A DNA stretch of 64,000 nucleotides, from the NCBI RefSeq assembly GCF_030246845.1, contig NZ_CP126889.1:4149001-4213000 (forward strand), given 5' to 3'. Position 1 is the stretch's first letter. Every line of letters begins with the position of its first letter. The notes below the pieces were generated by a model. The model worked only from the letters and a program-made list of their open reading frames with translations, was not told where the DNA came from and did no database searches. The position numbers and the translations under genes are program-made. Shown in pieces: positions 52,303 through 61,790 of the stretch. Source of the DNA: Enhydrobacter sp. Lineage in GTDB: Bacteria > Pseudomonadota > Alphaproteobacteria > Reyranellales > Reyranellaceae.

Positions 52303-53562
52303 ATGACGAGGCGGGTTGTCGTAACCGGCATGGGGATGGTGACGCCGTTGGGAGACGGCGTCGATGCAAATTGGCGCCGCCTGCTGGCGGCTGAGTCGGG
52401 CATCCGCGCGATCCAGGCGTTCGATACCGCCGATCTTGCGACCAAGATCGCAGGCGAAGTGCCGGTCGGCGATTGGGCCAACGGTCACTTCGATGCAGAC
52501 CGCTACATGTCCCCGAAGGACCAGCGGAAAGTCGACAGATTCATCATCTTCGCCATGGCCGCCGCCAAGCAGGCGGTCGAGGATTCCGGCTGGAAGCCGC
52601 AGGACGACGAGGGGCGCAATCGCACCGGCGTCATGATCGGCGGCGGCATCGGCGGCCTGCAGACGATCTACGAGACCTCGCTCATCCTCAAGGAGCGCGG
52701 CCCGCGACGCGTCAGCCCGTTCTTCATTCCGTCGGCCCTGATCAACCTCGCGTCGGGCCAGGTCTCGATCGAGTTCGGCTTCCGCGGCCCCAATCATTCT
52801 GTCGTCACGGCATGCGCCACCGGCGCCCATGCGATCGGCGACGCCGCGCGACTGATACAGTTCGACGATGCCGACGTGATGGTGGCCGGTGGATCGGAAG
52901 CCGCCATCTGCCGCCTCGGCATTGCCGGCTTCAATGCCTGCAAGGCGCTTTCGACCGATTTCAACGACACCCCGACCAAGGCCTCGCGGCCGTGGGACAA
53001 GCGGCGCGACGGCTTCGTGATGGGCGAGGGCGCTGGCTGCGTGATCCTGGAAGAGTACGAGCACGCCAAGAAGCGGGGTGCGAGGATCTACGCCGAGATC
53101 GTAGGCTACGGCCTGTCGGGCGACGCCTATCACATCACGGCACCGTCGGAGGACGGAGACGGCGCCCAGCGCGCGATGAAGGCAGCGCTGAAGCGCGGTC
53201 GCCTCAACACCGATCAGATCGACTACGTGAATGCGCACGGCACCTCGACCATGGCCGACGTGATCGAGCTCGGCGCGGTCAAGAAGACCTTCGGCAACGA
53301 TGCCTACAAGCTCTCGATGTCGTCGACCAAGTCGGCGACGGGGCATCTGCTCGGCGCCGCCGGCGCCATCGAGGCGATCTACTCGATCAAGTCGATCATT
53401 GACCAGGCCGTGCCGCCGACGCTCAATCTCGACGAGCCCGACGACGGCTGTGACATCGATCTCGTGCCCAAGCAGGCGAAGCAGCGCAAAGTCCGATATG
53501 CGCTCAGCAACTCGTTTGGCTTCGGCGGCACCAATGCCTGCCTGATCGTCGGCGCCATCTAG
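52303..53562 (+). CDS. fabF: FabF, 3-oxoacyl-ACP synthase II
   Basis: This 419-residue condensing enzyme has the active-site Cys in VVTACATGAHAIGDA (near residue 170), His in VNAHGTSTMAD and the second His in KSATGHLLGAAGAIEAI. It ends SNSFGFGGTNACLIVG. It elongates fatty-acid chains from malonyl-ACP. It is 30 bases after acpP with GGAAGG before its ATG. Confidence 0.96.
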   Translation: MTRRVVVTGMGMVTPLGDGVDANWRRLLAAESGIRAIQAFDTADLATKIAGEVPVGDWANGHFDADRYMSPKDQRKVDRFIIFAMAAAKQAVEDSGWKPQDDEGRNRTGVMIGGGIGGLQTIYETSLILKERGPRRVSPFFIPSALINLASGQVSIEFGFRGPNHSVVTACATGAHAIGDAARLIQFDDADVMVAGGSEAAICRLGIAGFNACKALSTDFNDTPTKASRPWDKRRDGFVMGEGAGCVILEEYEHAKKRGARIYAEIVGYGLSGDAYHITAPSEDGDGAQRAMKAALKRGRLNTDQIDYVNAHGTSTMADVIELGAVKKTFGNDAYKLSMSSTKSATGHLLGAAGAIEAIYSIKSIIDQAVPPTLNLDEPDDGCDIDLVPKQAKQRKVRYALSNSFGFGGTNACLIVGAI

Positions 53563-53579
53563 TCCTCGGAGGCTGGGTC

Positions 53580-54593
53580 ATGCTCAGCTTTTTCCGCTGG
53601 GTCCTGTTCTTTATCGCCCTGTTCTTGACCGTGATCGGCGGCGCGCTTTTTTTCGGCCATGAGATGCTCGTCGCGCAAGGGCCGCTGGAGACGACGAAAC
53701 GCATCGTGATCCCGCGCGGTGCAGGGCCTGCGACCATGGCGAGAGTGCTGCATCAGGAGGGCGTGATCGCCCACCCGCTGCTGTTTCGCGTGGCGCTGAT
53801 GATCGATTCGGAGCCCAAGCCCATCAAGGCCGGCGAATACGAGGTGCCCGCCCATACATCGATGCAGGGCCTCGTCGAGTTGCTGCAGGCGGGCAAGCTG
53901 GTGCAGCGCCGGCTGACCGTTCCCGAAGGAATGACCACGGCCGAGATCCTCGATCTCGTGCGCAAGGCGGAAGCGCTGACCGGCGAGATCACAGTGGATG
54001 TGAAGGAGGGCGATCTTCTTCCCGAGACATACTTCTATTCGCGTGACGACACGCGCGACGGCCTGCTGCTGCGCATGAAGGAAGCGATGGAGAAGACGCT
54101 CGACGAGGCCTGGCGCAAACGCACGCCGGGCCTGCCGCTCGCCAATCGCCGCCAGGCCCTGATCCTGGCGTCGATGGTCGAGAAGGAAACCGCCGTGCCT
54201 GCCGAACGAAGCAGGATCGCCGCGGTCTTCCTCAACCGCCTGCGGCTCAAGATGAAGCTCGAAAGCGATCCGACGACGATCTACGGCCTGACCGACGGCA
54301 AGAAATCGTTCGATCGCGAGCTCACCAAGGCGGATCTGCAGTCGCAGTCGCCTTACAATACCTACGTCGTCACGGGACTGCCGCCTGGTCCGATCTGCAA
54401 CCCGGGGCGAGCGTCGATCTTGGCGGTGACCCATCCCGCGCACGACCGGTCGCTCTATTTCGTCGCCGACGGGCAGGGCGGCCACGTCTTTGCACGCACC
54501 GTCGCCGAACACAACCGCAACGTCGAGCGCTGGAAGGCGATCCAGCGCGAGCGCCAGGAGCAGGCTACCCCGCCGACGGCCGGCAAGCCGTGA
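53580..54593 (+). CDS. mltG: MltG, endolytic murein transglycosylase
   Basis: This 337-residue protein has an N-terminal membrane anchor (LSFFRWVLFFIALFLTVIGGALFF), a LysM-like segment (IVIPRGAGPATMARVLHQEGVI), and the YceG catalytic domain with the Glu in LILASMVEKETAV and the late SPYNTYVVTGLPPGPICNPG motif. It cuts nascent glycan strands and may set their length. It is 17 bases after fabF, a common alphaproteobacterial arrangement. Confidence 0.93.
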   Translation: MLSFFRWVLFFIALFLTVIGGALFFGHEMLVAQGPLETTKRIVIPRGAGPATMARVLHQEGVIAHPLLFRVALMIDSEPKPIKAGEYEVPAHTSMQGLVELLQAGKLVQRRLTVPEGMTTAEILDLVRKAEALTGEITVDVKEGDLLPETYFYSRDDTRDGLLLRMKEAMEKTLDEAWRKRTPGLPLANRRQALILASMVEKETAVPAERSRIAAVFLNRLRLKMKLESDPTTIYGLTDGKKSFDRELTKADLQSQSPYNTYVVTGLPPGPICNPGRASILAVTHPAHDRSLYFVADGQGGHVFARTVAEHNRNVERWKAIQRERQEQATPPTAGKP

Positions 54594-54596
54594 GCC

Positions 54597-55301
54597 ATGC
54601 TGGCCCTGTTCCTCGCCCTTGGCGTGCTGGCGGCCATGGCGCTGGGGATCGGCTGGTTCCTTCGCGCCAATCCCTTGACCGTGGCGCGCAATTTGCGGCG
54701 CCTGCTTCTTGTACTCGGCATCGTTGCGGCGGGGATGGCGCTGGTGTTCTCGGTCCGGTTCCTGCCCGAAGTCCTGCCCGAGCTGCTCGGGCTCGTCGGC
54801 CTTGTCGGTGCCGCGCTCCTCCCCCGGCTGCTGCGGCATCGGCCATCCGACGGCTTCAGCTCACCGGGCGGCCGACAGCGGACCGAAGTGCGCACCGCGT
54901 TCCTGCGCGCCTGGATCGACCATGGAACCGGCGAGGTCGGCGGGGCGGTGCTGGCGGGCCGATGCGCCGGCCGGACGCTCGATAGTCTGTCCGACAGCGA
55001 GCTTCTCGAGGTGCGGATCGAAGCAGCGTCGGATGCGGACTCCATGCGTGTTCTCGAAGCCTATCTCGACCGACGCCTGGGGCCAGGCTGGCGCGGCGCG
55101 CAGCAGCAATCGCCGAAGGCTGGTCGAGCCGACATGACACGCGACGAGGCGCTTGCCGTTCTCGGCCTCGCCGAAGGCGCCACGGCGGACGAAATACGCG
55201 CGGCCCATCGCCGCCTCATCCAGAGAGTGCATCCGGACGTCGGCGGCAGCGCCGATCTTGCCGCCCGCATCAACCGCGCCAAGGATATCCTTCTTGGGTA
55301 A
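54597..55301 (+). CDS. Membrane-anchored DnaJ-domain protein
   Basis: This 234-residue protein has two hydrophobic helices (about residues 2-22 and 36-55, with a further hydrophobic stretch to about 78). A variable region follows (TFLRAWIDHG-type: VRTAFLRAWIDHGTGEVGG), then a C-terminal J domain (DEALAVLGLAEGATADEIRAAHRRLIQRVHPDVGG) with the HPD motif. It should recruit DnaK at the inner membrane. The middle region resembles alphaproteobacterial DnaJ-like proteins but has no known role. It starts three bases after mltG. Confidence 0.8.
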   Translation: MLALFLALGVLAAMALGIGWFLRANPLTVARNLRRLLLVLGIVAAGMALVFSVRFLPEVLPELLGLVGLVGAALLPRLLRHRPSDGFSSPGGRQRTEVRTAFLRAWIDHGTGEVGGAVLAGRCAGRTLDSLSDSELLEVRIEAASDADSMRVLEAYLDRRLGPGWRGAQQQSPKAGRADMTRDEALAVLGLAEGATADEIRAAHRRLIQRVHPDVGGSADLAARINRAKDILLG

Positions 55302-55430
55302 GCACTCAGGCTAAGCACCTTGCCCGCCTGCCCCGGCTGTGGCATCAACCGCCGCGCCCCATCCTCAGGGCGATACGTGGCAAATCATTGATCCTGCTTG
55401 AAAATATAACGCTGGATGAGGTCGACGAGC

Positions 55431-56306
55431 ATGGCGCAGCGCGTCCGTAAAGCCGTTCTGCCGGTCGCCGGATTGGGCACCCGCTTCCTGCCTGCGACCA
55501 AGGCGATGCCCAAGGAGATGCTGACGGTCGTCGATCGTCCCCTGATCCAGTACGCGATCGAGGAATGCCTGGCGGCAGGCATCGACGAGTTCGTGTTCGT
55601 CACCGGCCGCAACAAAGGGGCACTCGAGGACCATTTCGACCATGCCTACGAGCTAGAGGCGACGCTCGAGCAACGGCGCAAGGCAGCCGAGCTGAAGCAG
55701 ACCCAGGCCGCCACGATCAAGCCCGGCAATGCCGTCTTCACCCGACAACAGAAACCGCTCGGCCTCGGTCATGCCGTCTGGTGTGCCAGGCATTGGATCG
55801 GCAACGAGCCGTTCGCCGTGCTTCTGCCCGACGAGCTGATGGTGAGCTCGCCCACCTGCACGGCCCAGCTTGTCGCCGCGCATGAAAAGACCGGTGGCAA
55901 CATTGTCGCCGTGATGGATGTGCCGCGCGAGCAGACCAAGAGCTACGGCATCGTGGCGGTCAAGGAAGAGAGGGATGGGCTCGCCGAGATGACTGCCATC
56001 ATCGAGAAGCCGAGGCCGGAGGATGCGCCTTCGACGCTCGCCTGGATCGGCCGCAGCATCGTGCTGCCGGAAGTGTTCGGCCATCTCGACAGACACGAGA
56101 CCGGCGCCGGCGGCGAGATCCAGCTGACCGACGCCATGGCCAAGATGATCGGCAGCACGCCTTTTCATGCCATGCGCTACACCGGCGGTCGCTACGATTG
56201 TGGCAACCGGCTGGGCTTCCTCGAGGCAAACGTCGCCGTGGCGCTGCACCGTTCCGACACTTCCGCCGAGACGCGGGCATTGCTCGCGCGTCTGCTGAAA
56301 GGCTGA
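55431..56306 (+). CDS. galU: GalU, UTP-glucose-1-phosphate uridylyltransferase
   Basis: This 291-residue nucleotidyltransferase has KAVLPVAGLGTRFLPATKAMPKEMLTVVDRPLIQY (nucleotide loop), VTGRNKGALEDHFD, LGLGHAVWCARHW, LLPDELM, and EIQLTDAMAKM. It makes UDP-glucose for polysaccharides. ATG 55431 has GAGG upstream; the ATG at 55416 lacks a ribosome site. It is three bases before ugd. Confidence 0.95.
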   Translation: MAQRVRKAVLPVAGLGTRFLPATKAMPKEMLTVVDRPLIQYAIEECLAAGIDEFVFVTGRNKGALEDHFDHAYELEATLEQRRKAAELKQTQAATIKPGNAVFTRQQKPLGLGHAVWCARHWIGNEPFAVLLPDELMVSSPTCTAQLVAAHEKTGGNIVAVMDVPREQTKSYGIVAVKEERDGLAEMTAIIEKPRPEDAPSTLAWIGRSIVLPEVFGHLDRHETGAGGEIQLTDAMAKMIGSTPFHAMRYTGGRYDCGNRLGFLEANVAVALHRSDTSAETRALLARLLKG

Positions 56307-56309
56307 CCG

Positions 56310-57626
56310 ATGCGCATCGCCATGATCGGCTCGGGCTATGTCGGCCTGGTCTCGGGCGCCTGCTTCGCCCAGTTCGGCCATGACGTCGCCTGCGTCGACA
56401 AGGACGCCGACAAGATCGACCGGCTGCGGCGCGGCGAGATACCCATCTACGAGCCCGGCCTCGATCGGCTGGTCGCCGACAACATGCGCGCCGGCCGCCT
56501 CGAATTCGGGCCCAACCTGGCCGACGCGGTGGCGAGGGCGGATGCCGTCTTCATTGCCGTCGGCACGCCGACCCGCCGAGGCGACGGGCACGCCGATCTG
56601 AGCTACGTCTATGCCGCGGCGGCCGAGATCGCCAGGGCGATCACGCACTACACGGTGGTGGTGACTAAATCGACCGTGCCGGTGGGAACCGGTCGCGAGG
56701 TTGCGCGCATCATCCGCGAGGCCCAGCCTGCCGCCGAGTTCGACGTGGCGTCGAATCCCGAGTTCCTGCGCGAGGGCGCGGCAATCGAGGATTTCATGAA
56801 GCCGGACCGCGTCGTGATCGGCGTCGAAAGCGAGCGCGCCCGCGAGGTGATGGCGGCGATCTATCGTCCGCTGAACCTGATCCAGACGCCGATGGTCTTC
56901 ACCAACATCGAGACCGCCGAGGTCACGAAATACGCCGGCAACGCGTTTCTGGCGACCAAGATCACTTTCATCAATGAAATCGCCGATCTCTGCGAGAAGG
57001 TCGGCGCCGACGTGCACGACGTGGCGCGCGGCATCGGCCTGGACGGACGGATCGGACGCAAGTTCCTGCATCCCGGGCCGGGCTTTGGCGGCTCGTGCTT
57101 CCCCAAGGATACGCTGGCCCTCGCCTATACCGCCCGCGAGGTGGATGCCCCGCAAACGATCGTCGAGCAGGTGATCGAGGTGAACAATGCGCGCAAGAAG
57201 CGGATGGCGCGCAAGGTGATCGAATTCTGCAGCGGATCGGTTGCGGGCCTCACCATCGGCGTGCTCGGCCTCACCTTCAAGCCCAACACCGACGACATGC
57301 GCGATGCGCCGTCCCTCGACATCGTTCCGGCGCTGCAGGCCGCCGGCGCGAAAATCGTGGCGTTCGATCCCGAGGGCATGACAGAGGCCGGCCGGATCCT
57401 GCCTGGCGTGACGTTCGTCAAGACAGCCTACGACGCGGCGGCCAATGCCGACGTTCTGGTTGTGATCACGGAGTGGCATGAGTTCCGCGGACTCGATCCG
57501 CGGCGTATTAAGAAGGCGATGCGCCAGCCCCGCATCGTCGACCTGCGCAACATCTTCGATCCCGAGGAAATGCGCAGCCTCGGCTTCACCTACGAAGGGA
57601 TCGGCCGGCCGCGGCCGCGTCCGTAG
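56310..57626 (+). CDS. ugd: UDP-glucose 6-dehydrogenase
   Basis: This 438-residue dehydrogenase oxidises UDP-glucose to UDP-glucuronate with NAD. It has IAMIGSGYVGLVSGACFAQFGH, TKSTVPVGTG, SNPEFLREGAAIEDF, the catalytic Cys in GPGFGGSCFPKDTLAL (near 260), and GLTFKPNTDDMRDAPS. It is coupled to galU (3-base gap) and followed 32 bases later by the phosphomannomutase gene. It is unrelated in position to the dead TviB-like remnant at 25275. Confidence 0.95.
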   Translation: MRIAMIGSGYVGLVSGACFAQFGHDVACVDKDADKIDRLRRGEIPIYEPGLDRLVADNMRAGRLEFGPNLADAVARADAVFIAVGTPTRRGDGHADLSYVYAAAAEIARAITHYTVVVTKSTVPVGTGREVARIIREAQPAAEFDVASNPEFLREGAAIEDFMKPDRVVIGVESERAREVMAAIYRPLNLIQTPMVFTNIETAEVTKYAGNAFLATKITFINEIADLCEKVGADVHDVARGIGLDGRIGRKFLHPGPGFGGSCFPKDTLALAYTAREVDAPQTIVEQVIEVNNARKKRMARKVIEFCSGSVAGLTIGVLGLTFKPNTDDMRDAPSLDIVPALQAAGAKIVAFDPEGMTEAGRILPGVTFVKTAYDAAANADVLVVITEWHEFRGLDPRRIKKAMRQPRIVDLRNIFDPEEMRSLGFTYEGIGRPRPRP

Positions 57627-57658
57627 ACCCTACGCGTTCTTTCAGCGGAGCCTTTTCG

Positions 57659-59059
57659 ATGAGCCAGACGGGCCACAAGTTCGATTCGACGATCCTGCGC
57701 GAGTACGACATCCGGGGAATCGTTGGCACCACGCTGCACGCCGCCGATGCGCGTGCCATCGGGCGTACCTTCGGTTCCATGGTCAGGCGCAAGGGCGGCA
57801 AGCGGGTCGCGCTGGGATATGACGGCCGGCTGAGCTCGCCCGAGCTTGCCGCCGCCTGCATCGAGGGGCTCTCCGCCGCAGGCCTGCACGTGATCAATAT
57901 CGGGCTTGCCGCGACGCCGATGCTCTATTTTGCGGTCTGGCACCTCGACGCCGACGGCGGGATCCAGATCACGGGTTCGCACAATCCGCCGGACTACAAC
58001 GGCTTCAAGATGATGATGGGCAAGAAGTCGTTCTACGGGTCGGATATCCAGAAGCTCGGCGAGATGGCGGCGAAGGACGATGTCGAGACGGGCCGCGGCA
58101 CGGTCGAGCAGAAGAGCGTACTGGTCGACTACGCGGCGCGGCTCCTGAAGGACGTGAAGCCGGGGCGCAAGCTCAAGGTCGCTTGGGACACCGGCAACGG
58201 CGCAGTCGGCGTGTCGATCCGCGCCGTGGTCGACAAGCTGCCGGGCGAGCATTTCGTGCTGAACGAGCAGGTCGACGGCACTTTTCCGGCGCATCATCCC
58301 GATCCGACAGTGCCCAAGAACCTCGAGCAGCTCGTGGCCGAGGTCCGGCGCCGTGGCTGCGATCTCGGCATCGCGTTCGACGGCGACGGCGACCGCATCG
58401 GCGCGATCGACGGCAAGGGCCGCATCCTGTGGGGCGACCAGCTCATGATCCTGTGGGCCCGCGACGTGCTGAAGAGCCGGCCGGGGGCCACCATCATCGC
58501 GGATGTCAAGGCAAGCCAAGCCCTGTTCGACGAAATCCTGCGCGCTGGCGGCACGCCCTTGATGTGGAAGACCGGCCATTCGCTGATCAAGACCAAGATG
58601 GCCGAGCTCAAGGCACCACTCGCCGGCGAGATGAGCGGCCATGTCTTCTTCGCCGATACCTTCTACGGTTTCGACGATGCCCTCTACTGCGGCCTTCGTC
58701 TGCTCAATATCGTCGCCAACGAGCGCGAAAGCCTGGCCGAGATGCGCGACAAGCTTCCGCAACTCGTCAACACGCCGGAACTCCGGTTCGACTGCGCCGA
58801 GGACCGCAAGTTCAAGATCGTGGAAGAGGTCAAGGCTCGGCTGACGCAGGCCGGCGCCAAGGTGAACGACATCGACGGCGTGCGGGTCAACACGCCGGAC
58901 GGCTGGTGGCTCCTGCGCGCCTCCAACACGCAGGCCGTCCTCGTGGCCCGTTGCGAGAGCGCGAACGAGGCGGGCCTCGACCGGCTGAAGGGCGACCTCA
59001 AGGCGGCGCTGGCGGCAAGCGGCGTCAGCCTGCCGGACGAGGCGGCCGCAGGACACTGA
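57659..59059 (+). CDS. Phosphomannomutase/phosphoglucomutase
   Basis: This 466-residue alpha-D-phosphohexomutase has the early STILREYDIRGIVGTTL block, the phospho-serine in GIQITGSHNPPDYNGFKM (near residue 107), metal-binding FDGDGDRIGAID (about 240), sugar-binding GEMSGHVFF (about 322) and the phosphate-binding RASNTQ. It interconverts 6- and 1-phosphosugars for nucleotide-sugar synthesis (AlgC/ManB type). Its stop overlaps the next start (TGATG). Confidence 0.92.
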   Translation: MSQTGHKFDSTILREYDIRGIVGTTLHAADARAIGRTFGSMVRRKGGKRVALGYDGRLSSPELAAACIEGLSAAGLHVINIGLAATPMLYFAVWHLDADGGIQITGSHNPPDYNGFKMMMGKKSFYGSDIQKLGEMAAKDDVETGRGTVEQKSVLVDYAARLLKDVKPGRKLKVAWDTGNGAVGVSIRAVVDKLPGEHFVLNEQVDGTFPAHHPDPTVPKNLEQLVAEVRRRGCDLGIAFDGDGDRIGAIDGKGRILWGDQLMILWARDVLKSRPGATIIADVKASQALFDEILRAGGTPLMWKTGHSLIKTKMAELKAPLAGEMSGHVFFADTFYGFDDALYCGLRLLNIVANERESLAEMRDKLPQLVNTPELRFDCAEDRKFKIVEEVKARLTQAGAKVNDIDGVRVNTPDGWWLLRASNTQAVLVARCESANEAGLDRLKGDLKAALAASGVSLPDEAAAGH

Positions 59060-59493
59060 TGCGGTTCTTCTTCTACGGCACGCTGCTCGACCACGACGTG
59101 ACGGCGCTGGTGCTGGGCCGGCGCCTGCCGCCTCGGGCCTTCCTTCCCGCGACCCTGCACGGCTACGCGCGGCATTGCGCCAGGGGTGTGACCTATCCGG
59201 TGATCGTGCGCGATCCCAACGGCACGGTGCCGGGGGCCGTCGTATGTGGCCTGAGTGCGATCGATGTCGAGCGGCTGGCGGCCTACGAAGGACCGCGCTA
59301 TCGGATTGCGCCCCTGACTGTCGAGATCCACGGGCGTTTGACCACGGTGTCCGTCTTCGAGCCGCTGGAGAAGCGATTCGAGCCTGTCGACGGCGCGTGG
59401 GATCTGACGCTCTGGCAGCGCCGCTACAAGCGGGCCTTTGTCGACCGGATCAGGCGCGTGCTCAGCGCGCACCCTGTGTATTCCACGCGGTGA
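59059..59493 (+). CDS. Gamma-glutamylcyclotransferase-like protein (AIG2/GGCT fold)
   Basis: This 144-residue protein has the family start FFFYGTLLDHDVTALVLGRR, then a strand set with GAVVCGLSAIDVERLAAYEGPRYRI, where the Glu is in the catalytic position. GGCT proteins split gamma-glutamyl amines; other members have different roles. The gene is in line with the phosphohexomutase and overlaps the convergent dacC by 32 bases. Confidence 0.8.
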   Translation: MRFFFYGTLLDHDVTALVLGRRLPPRAFLPATLHGYARHCARGVTYPVIVRDPNGTVPGAVVCGLSAIDVERLAAYEGPRYRIAPLTVEIHGRLTTVSVFEPLEKRFEPVDGAWDLTLWQRRYKRAFVDRIRRVLSAHPVYSTR

Positions 59494-60844
59494 CCTCGAT
59501 CGCCGCGCAGTAGATCTTGTGCTGTTCGAGGCGCTTGCAGCCGTCGATGGCCTCGGTCTGGGAAAGATTGGTGACACGCGCACGGTGGAAGGTCTTTTGC
59601 GCCAGCGTCACTTCGTCGATCGAGGTGGCGGCATCGCCCATGAGGTCCGAAAGGATCGACGCCGCCCGCTGCAGCGCCCGCTCGGCCGAGCGGGAGTCCG
59701 AGAACGAGCCGACCTGGATCACCCAGCTTCCGACCGGAGGTGGTACCGCTTCGGTTGGCATGGTGGCGTCGGTGCTGGCGACCCGAACGGTGCTGGTGGA
59801 ACGCAGCGCATTGGTCGTTGGCGCCGGTTCGGCCCGAACGACCTGGCCGATGCGCGGAACGTCCGGAATTGCCGTGCCTGGAACGAAATTGGCGGCGGCA
59901 TAGCGCGCCGAGGGCGGTACCCGGGGCGAGGTCCAGGGCGGAAGATGCATCGTCCGGGCGGCGGCAAAGCCGCGATCCATCAGTTCAGCCATCAGCCGGT
60001 CGCGCTGCCTCGTGCTGTCGCCGCCCATGACGACACCGATCAGCCGTCGGTTGTCCTGGACGGCCGACATCACGAGGTTGAAGCCGGACGCGGCCGTATA
60101 GCCCGTCTTCAGCCCGTCCGCCCCGGGATAGTTGCCCAGCATGTGGTTGTGATTCTCGAGTGGATGGCCGTGATACAAGTAGCTCTGCACCGAAAAGATC
60201 GGATAGTAGTGTGGGAAATCCCGCAGCAGCGCATTGGCGAGCTTCGCCATATCGCGCGCGGTCGTGACCTGCTTGCGGTTGGGCAGGCCCGAGGCGTTGT
60301 AGTAGACCGTCGACGTCATGCCGAGCTGGCGGGCCTTCTGGGTCATCAGGCGGGCAAACTGATCCTCGCTGCCGCCCAGCGCCTCGGCCAGCAGGACGGC
60401 TGCATCGTTGGCCGACCGCGTCACCAGGCCCATGATCGCATCGCGAACGATGACGGTGCTGCCGGCCACCATCCCCATCTTGGTGGGCGGCGCATTCGCG
60501 GCGTTGCTCGATACCCGCAGGGCATCGCCCAGCGACAGGCGGCCGGAGTCGAGCGCTGAAAAGGTTAGATAAAGCGTCATCAACTTGGTGAGCGACGCGG
60601 GATACCGCAGGCTGTCGGGTTGATCGGATGCAAGCTCGCGGCCGCTGGTGGCGTCCACGATCAGGTATGCGTCTTTGGCGACGGCGGGCTTGGAAACAAG
60701 CCGATGCGCGCGCTTGGGCGCGGAACGTGACTGGGTCGAATGCCTTTGCGCATCGGCGTCGGCCGGCAACAGCGTCGAAAGGAAGAAAACGGCGACGACG
60801 AGCCAGGCGAGGCCCGCCGCATAGCGCCTGAGGGAGGGGGTCAT
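59462..60844 (-). CDS. dacC: D-alanyl-D-alanine carboxypeptidase with SPOR domain
   Basis: This 460-residue protein has a signal peptide (about 1-33), a serine peptidase domain with SxxK in YPASLTKLMTLYL (near residue 81), SxN in TRSANDAAVLLAEAL and KTG in DGLKTGYTAASG, a Pro-rich linker, and a C-terminal SPOR domain (SWVIQVGSFSDSRSAERALQRA). It trims peptidoglycan pentapeptides; the SPOR domain should bring it to the division septum. ATG 60844 fits the signal peptide. Confidence 0.9.
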   Translation of the reverse strand: MTPSLRRYAAGLAWLVVAVFFLSTLLPADADAQRHSTQSRSAPKRAHRLVSKPAVAKDAYLIVDATSGRELASDQPDSLRYPASLTKLMTLYLTFSALDSGRLSLGDALRVSSNAANAPPTKMGMVAGSTVIVRDAIMGLVTRSANDAAVLLAEALGGSEDQFARLMTQKARQLGMTSTVYYNASGLPNRKQVTTARDMAKLANALLRDFPHYYPIFSVQSYLYHGHPLENHNHMLGNYPGADGLKTGYTAASGFNLVMSAVQDNRRLIGVVMGGDSTRQRDRLMAELMDRGFAAARTMHLPPWTSPRVPPSARYAAANFVPGTAIPDVPRIGQVVRAEPAPTTNALRSTSTVRVASTDATMPTEAVPPPVGSWVIQVGSFSDSRSAERALQRAASILSDLMGDAATSIDEVTLAQKTFHRARVTNLSQTEAIDGCKRLEQHKIYCAAIEVTAWNTQGAR

Positions 60845-61010
60845 CTCAAAAACGCCATACGAATTGCAACGATTTCTTGTGCCGAGCCAGAGGCTTAAGG
60901 CAATTTTTTGAAGATTACTAAAGTTGGCGGCGCGACGCAACTTTTCTGCGGTCGCGCTGTTGCCGCAGTTGGCTCGAAAACTGCATCGCGCTTTGCAATG
61001 GAGGAAGCCC

Positions 61011-61724
61011 GTGAAGACGAGGATTTTCACCGTGGCATCGGCCTTGATCCTGTTCGCAGCCGCGACGGCGTTCGCTCAGCGGGCCGACCGCAATGTCGAT
61101 ATGCCGATCGTTCGCAGCTTCCATTGGTTCTCCTACGTCGGAGGCGATGACATTCGCGCTGCCTGCCGGCCGGGCGGCCGGAGCCGCATACGGCTCGTCT
61201 ACAATGCGCTGTGGGAGGAGCAGGTCCGCACTTACGAGATTTTTTTGCAGCCCGATGGAACCGCCGGCCTGGAGATCGGCGTGCTCGCCGATCAGGGCGA
61301 CGTCAGCAATATCCTGGCCGGAAGCGGCACCGACGTCCTGAACCCCTGGCGTATGAAGCGTGGCCAGCGCCTGCTCGATGTCGCGGAAACACGGCATCTT
61401 ATGGACCTGCTGCAGGCCAGCGCCGCCTTCGGGCCGCCGCGTGACGGCCTGCGCCTGCCCGACAACGATTTCTGGTGGACGGTCGCGTCCTGCCGCAACG
61501 GCGTCTGGGGCTTCCAAGCCTATCACTATCCCACCGACGGTTTCGCAAATGTGAAGTTTGCGGAGCAACTTTTTGCCTTGGACAACGTGAAAGTTCCTGT
61601 GAACCGTCCCCGCAAGCTGGAGCCGGCTGAATTCCGCCGGGGAATGGACGACGAGTCGGCGCGCCGCGGGCGTGGCGACCGCTGGGTGCTGGTGGTGGGG
61701 AAGGACGGATTGCGGCCGAGGTAG
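61011..61724 (+). CDS. Secreted protein of unknown function
   Basis: This 237-residue protein starts at a GTG at 61011 with GGAGG about six bases before it. A signal peptide covers residues 1-22 (TRIFTVASALILFAAATAFAQ). The mature part is about 215 residues with no recognised motif. It includes Trp-rich parts (FHWFSYVG, NDFWWTVASCRNGVWGF) and two Cys that may form a disulfide. It is divergent from dacC. The upstream spacer has a near-miss of the EcfG pattern that I do not accept. Confidence 0.65.
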   Translation: MKTRIFTVASALILFAAATAFAQRADRNVDMPIVRSFHWFSYVGGDDIRAACRPGGRSRIRLVYNALWEEQVRTYEIFLQPDGTAGLEIGVLADQGDVSNILAGSGTDVLNPWRMKRGQRLLDVAETRHLMDLLQASAAFGPPRDGLRLPDNDFWWTVASCRNGVWGFQAYHYPTDGFANVKFAEQLFALDNVKVPVNRPRKLEPAEFRRGMDDESARRGRGDRWVLVVGKDGLRPR

Positions 61725-61790
61725 CGGAATCGCTTGGTGTGCCTATATAATAATTCGCTGGTGGCTTGGATAGGGGACCAGTTCGCGACA

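Noticed and set aside
51010..53346. A 778-residue minus-strand frame opposite fabD-fabG-acpP-fabF
   Set aside because: The plus-strand genes are certain and the antisense frame has no recognisable domain.
60937..60961. EcfG-like site upstream of the secreted protein at 61011 (GCAAC, 16 bases, TGTT)
   Set aside because: The -10 has TGTT rather than CGTT and the AACC extension is missing.
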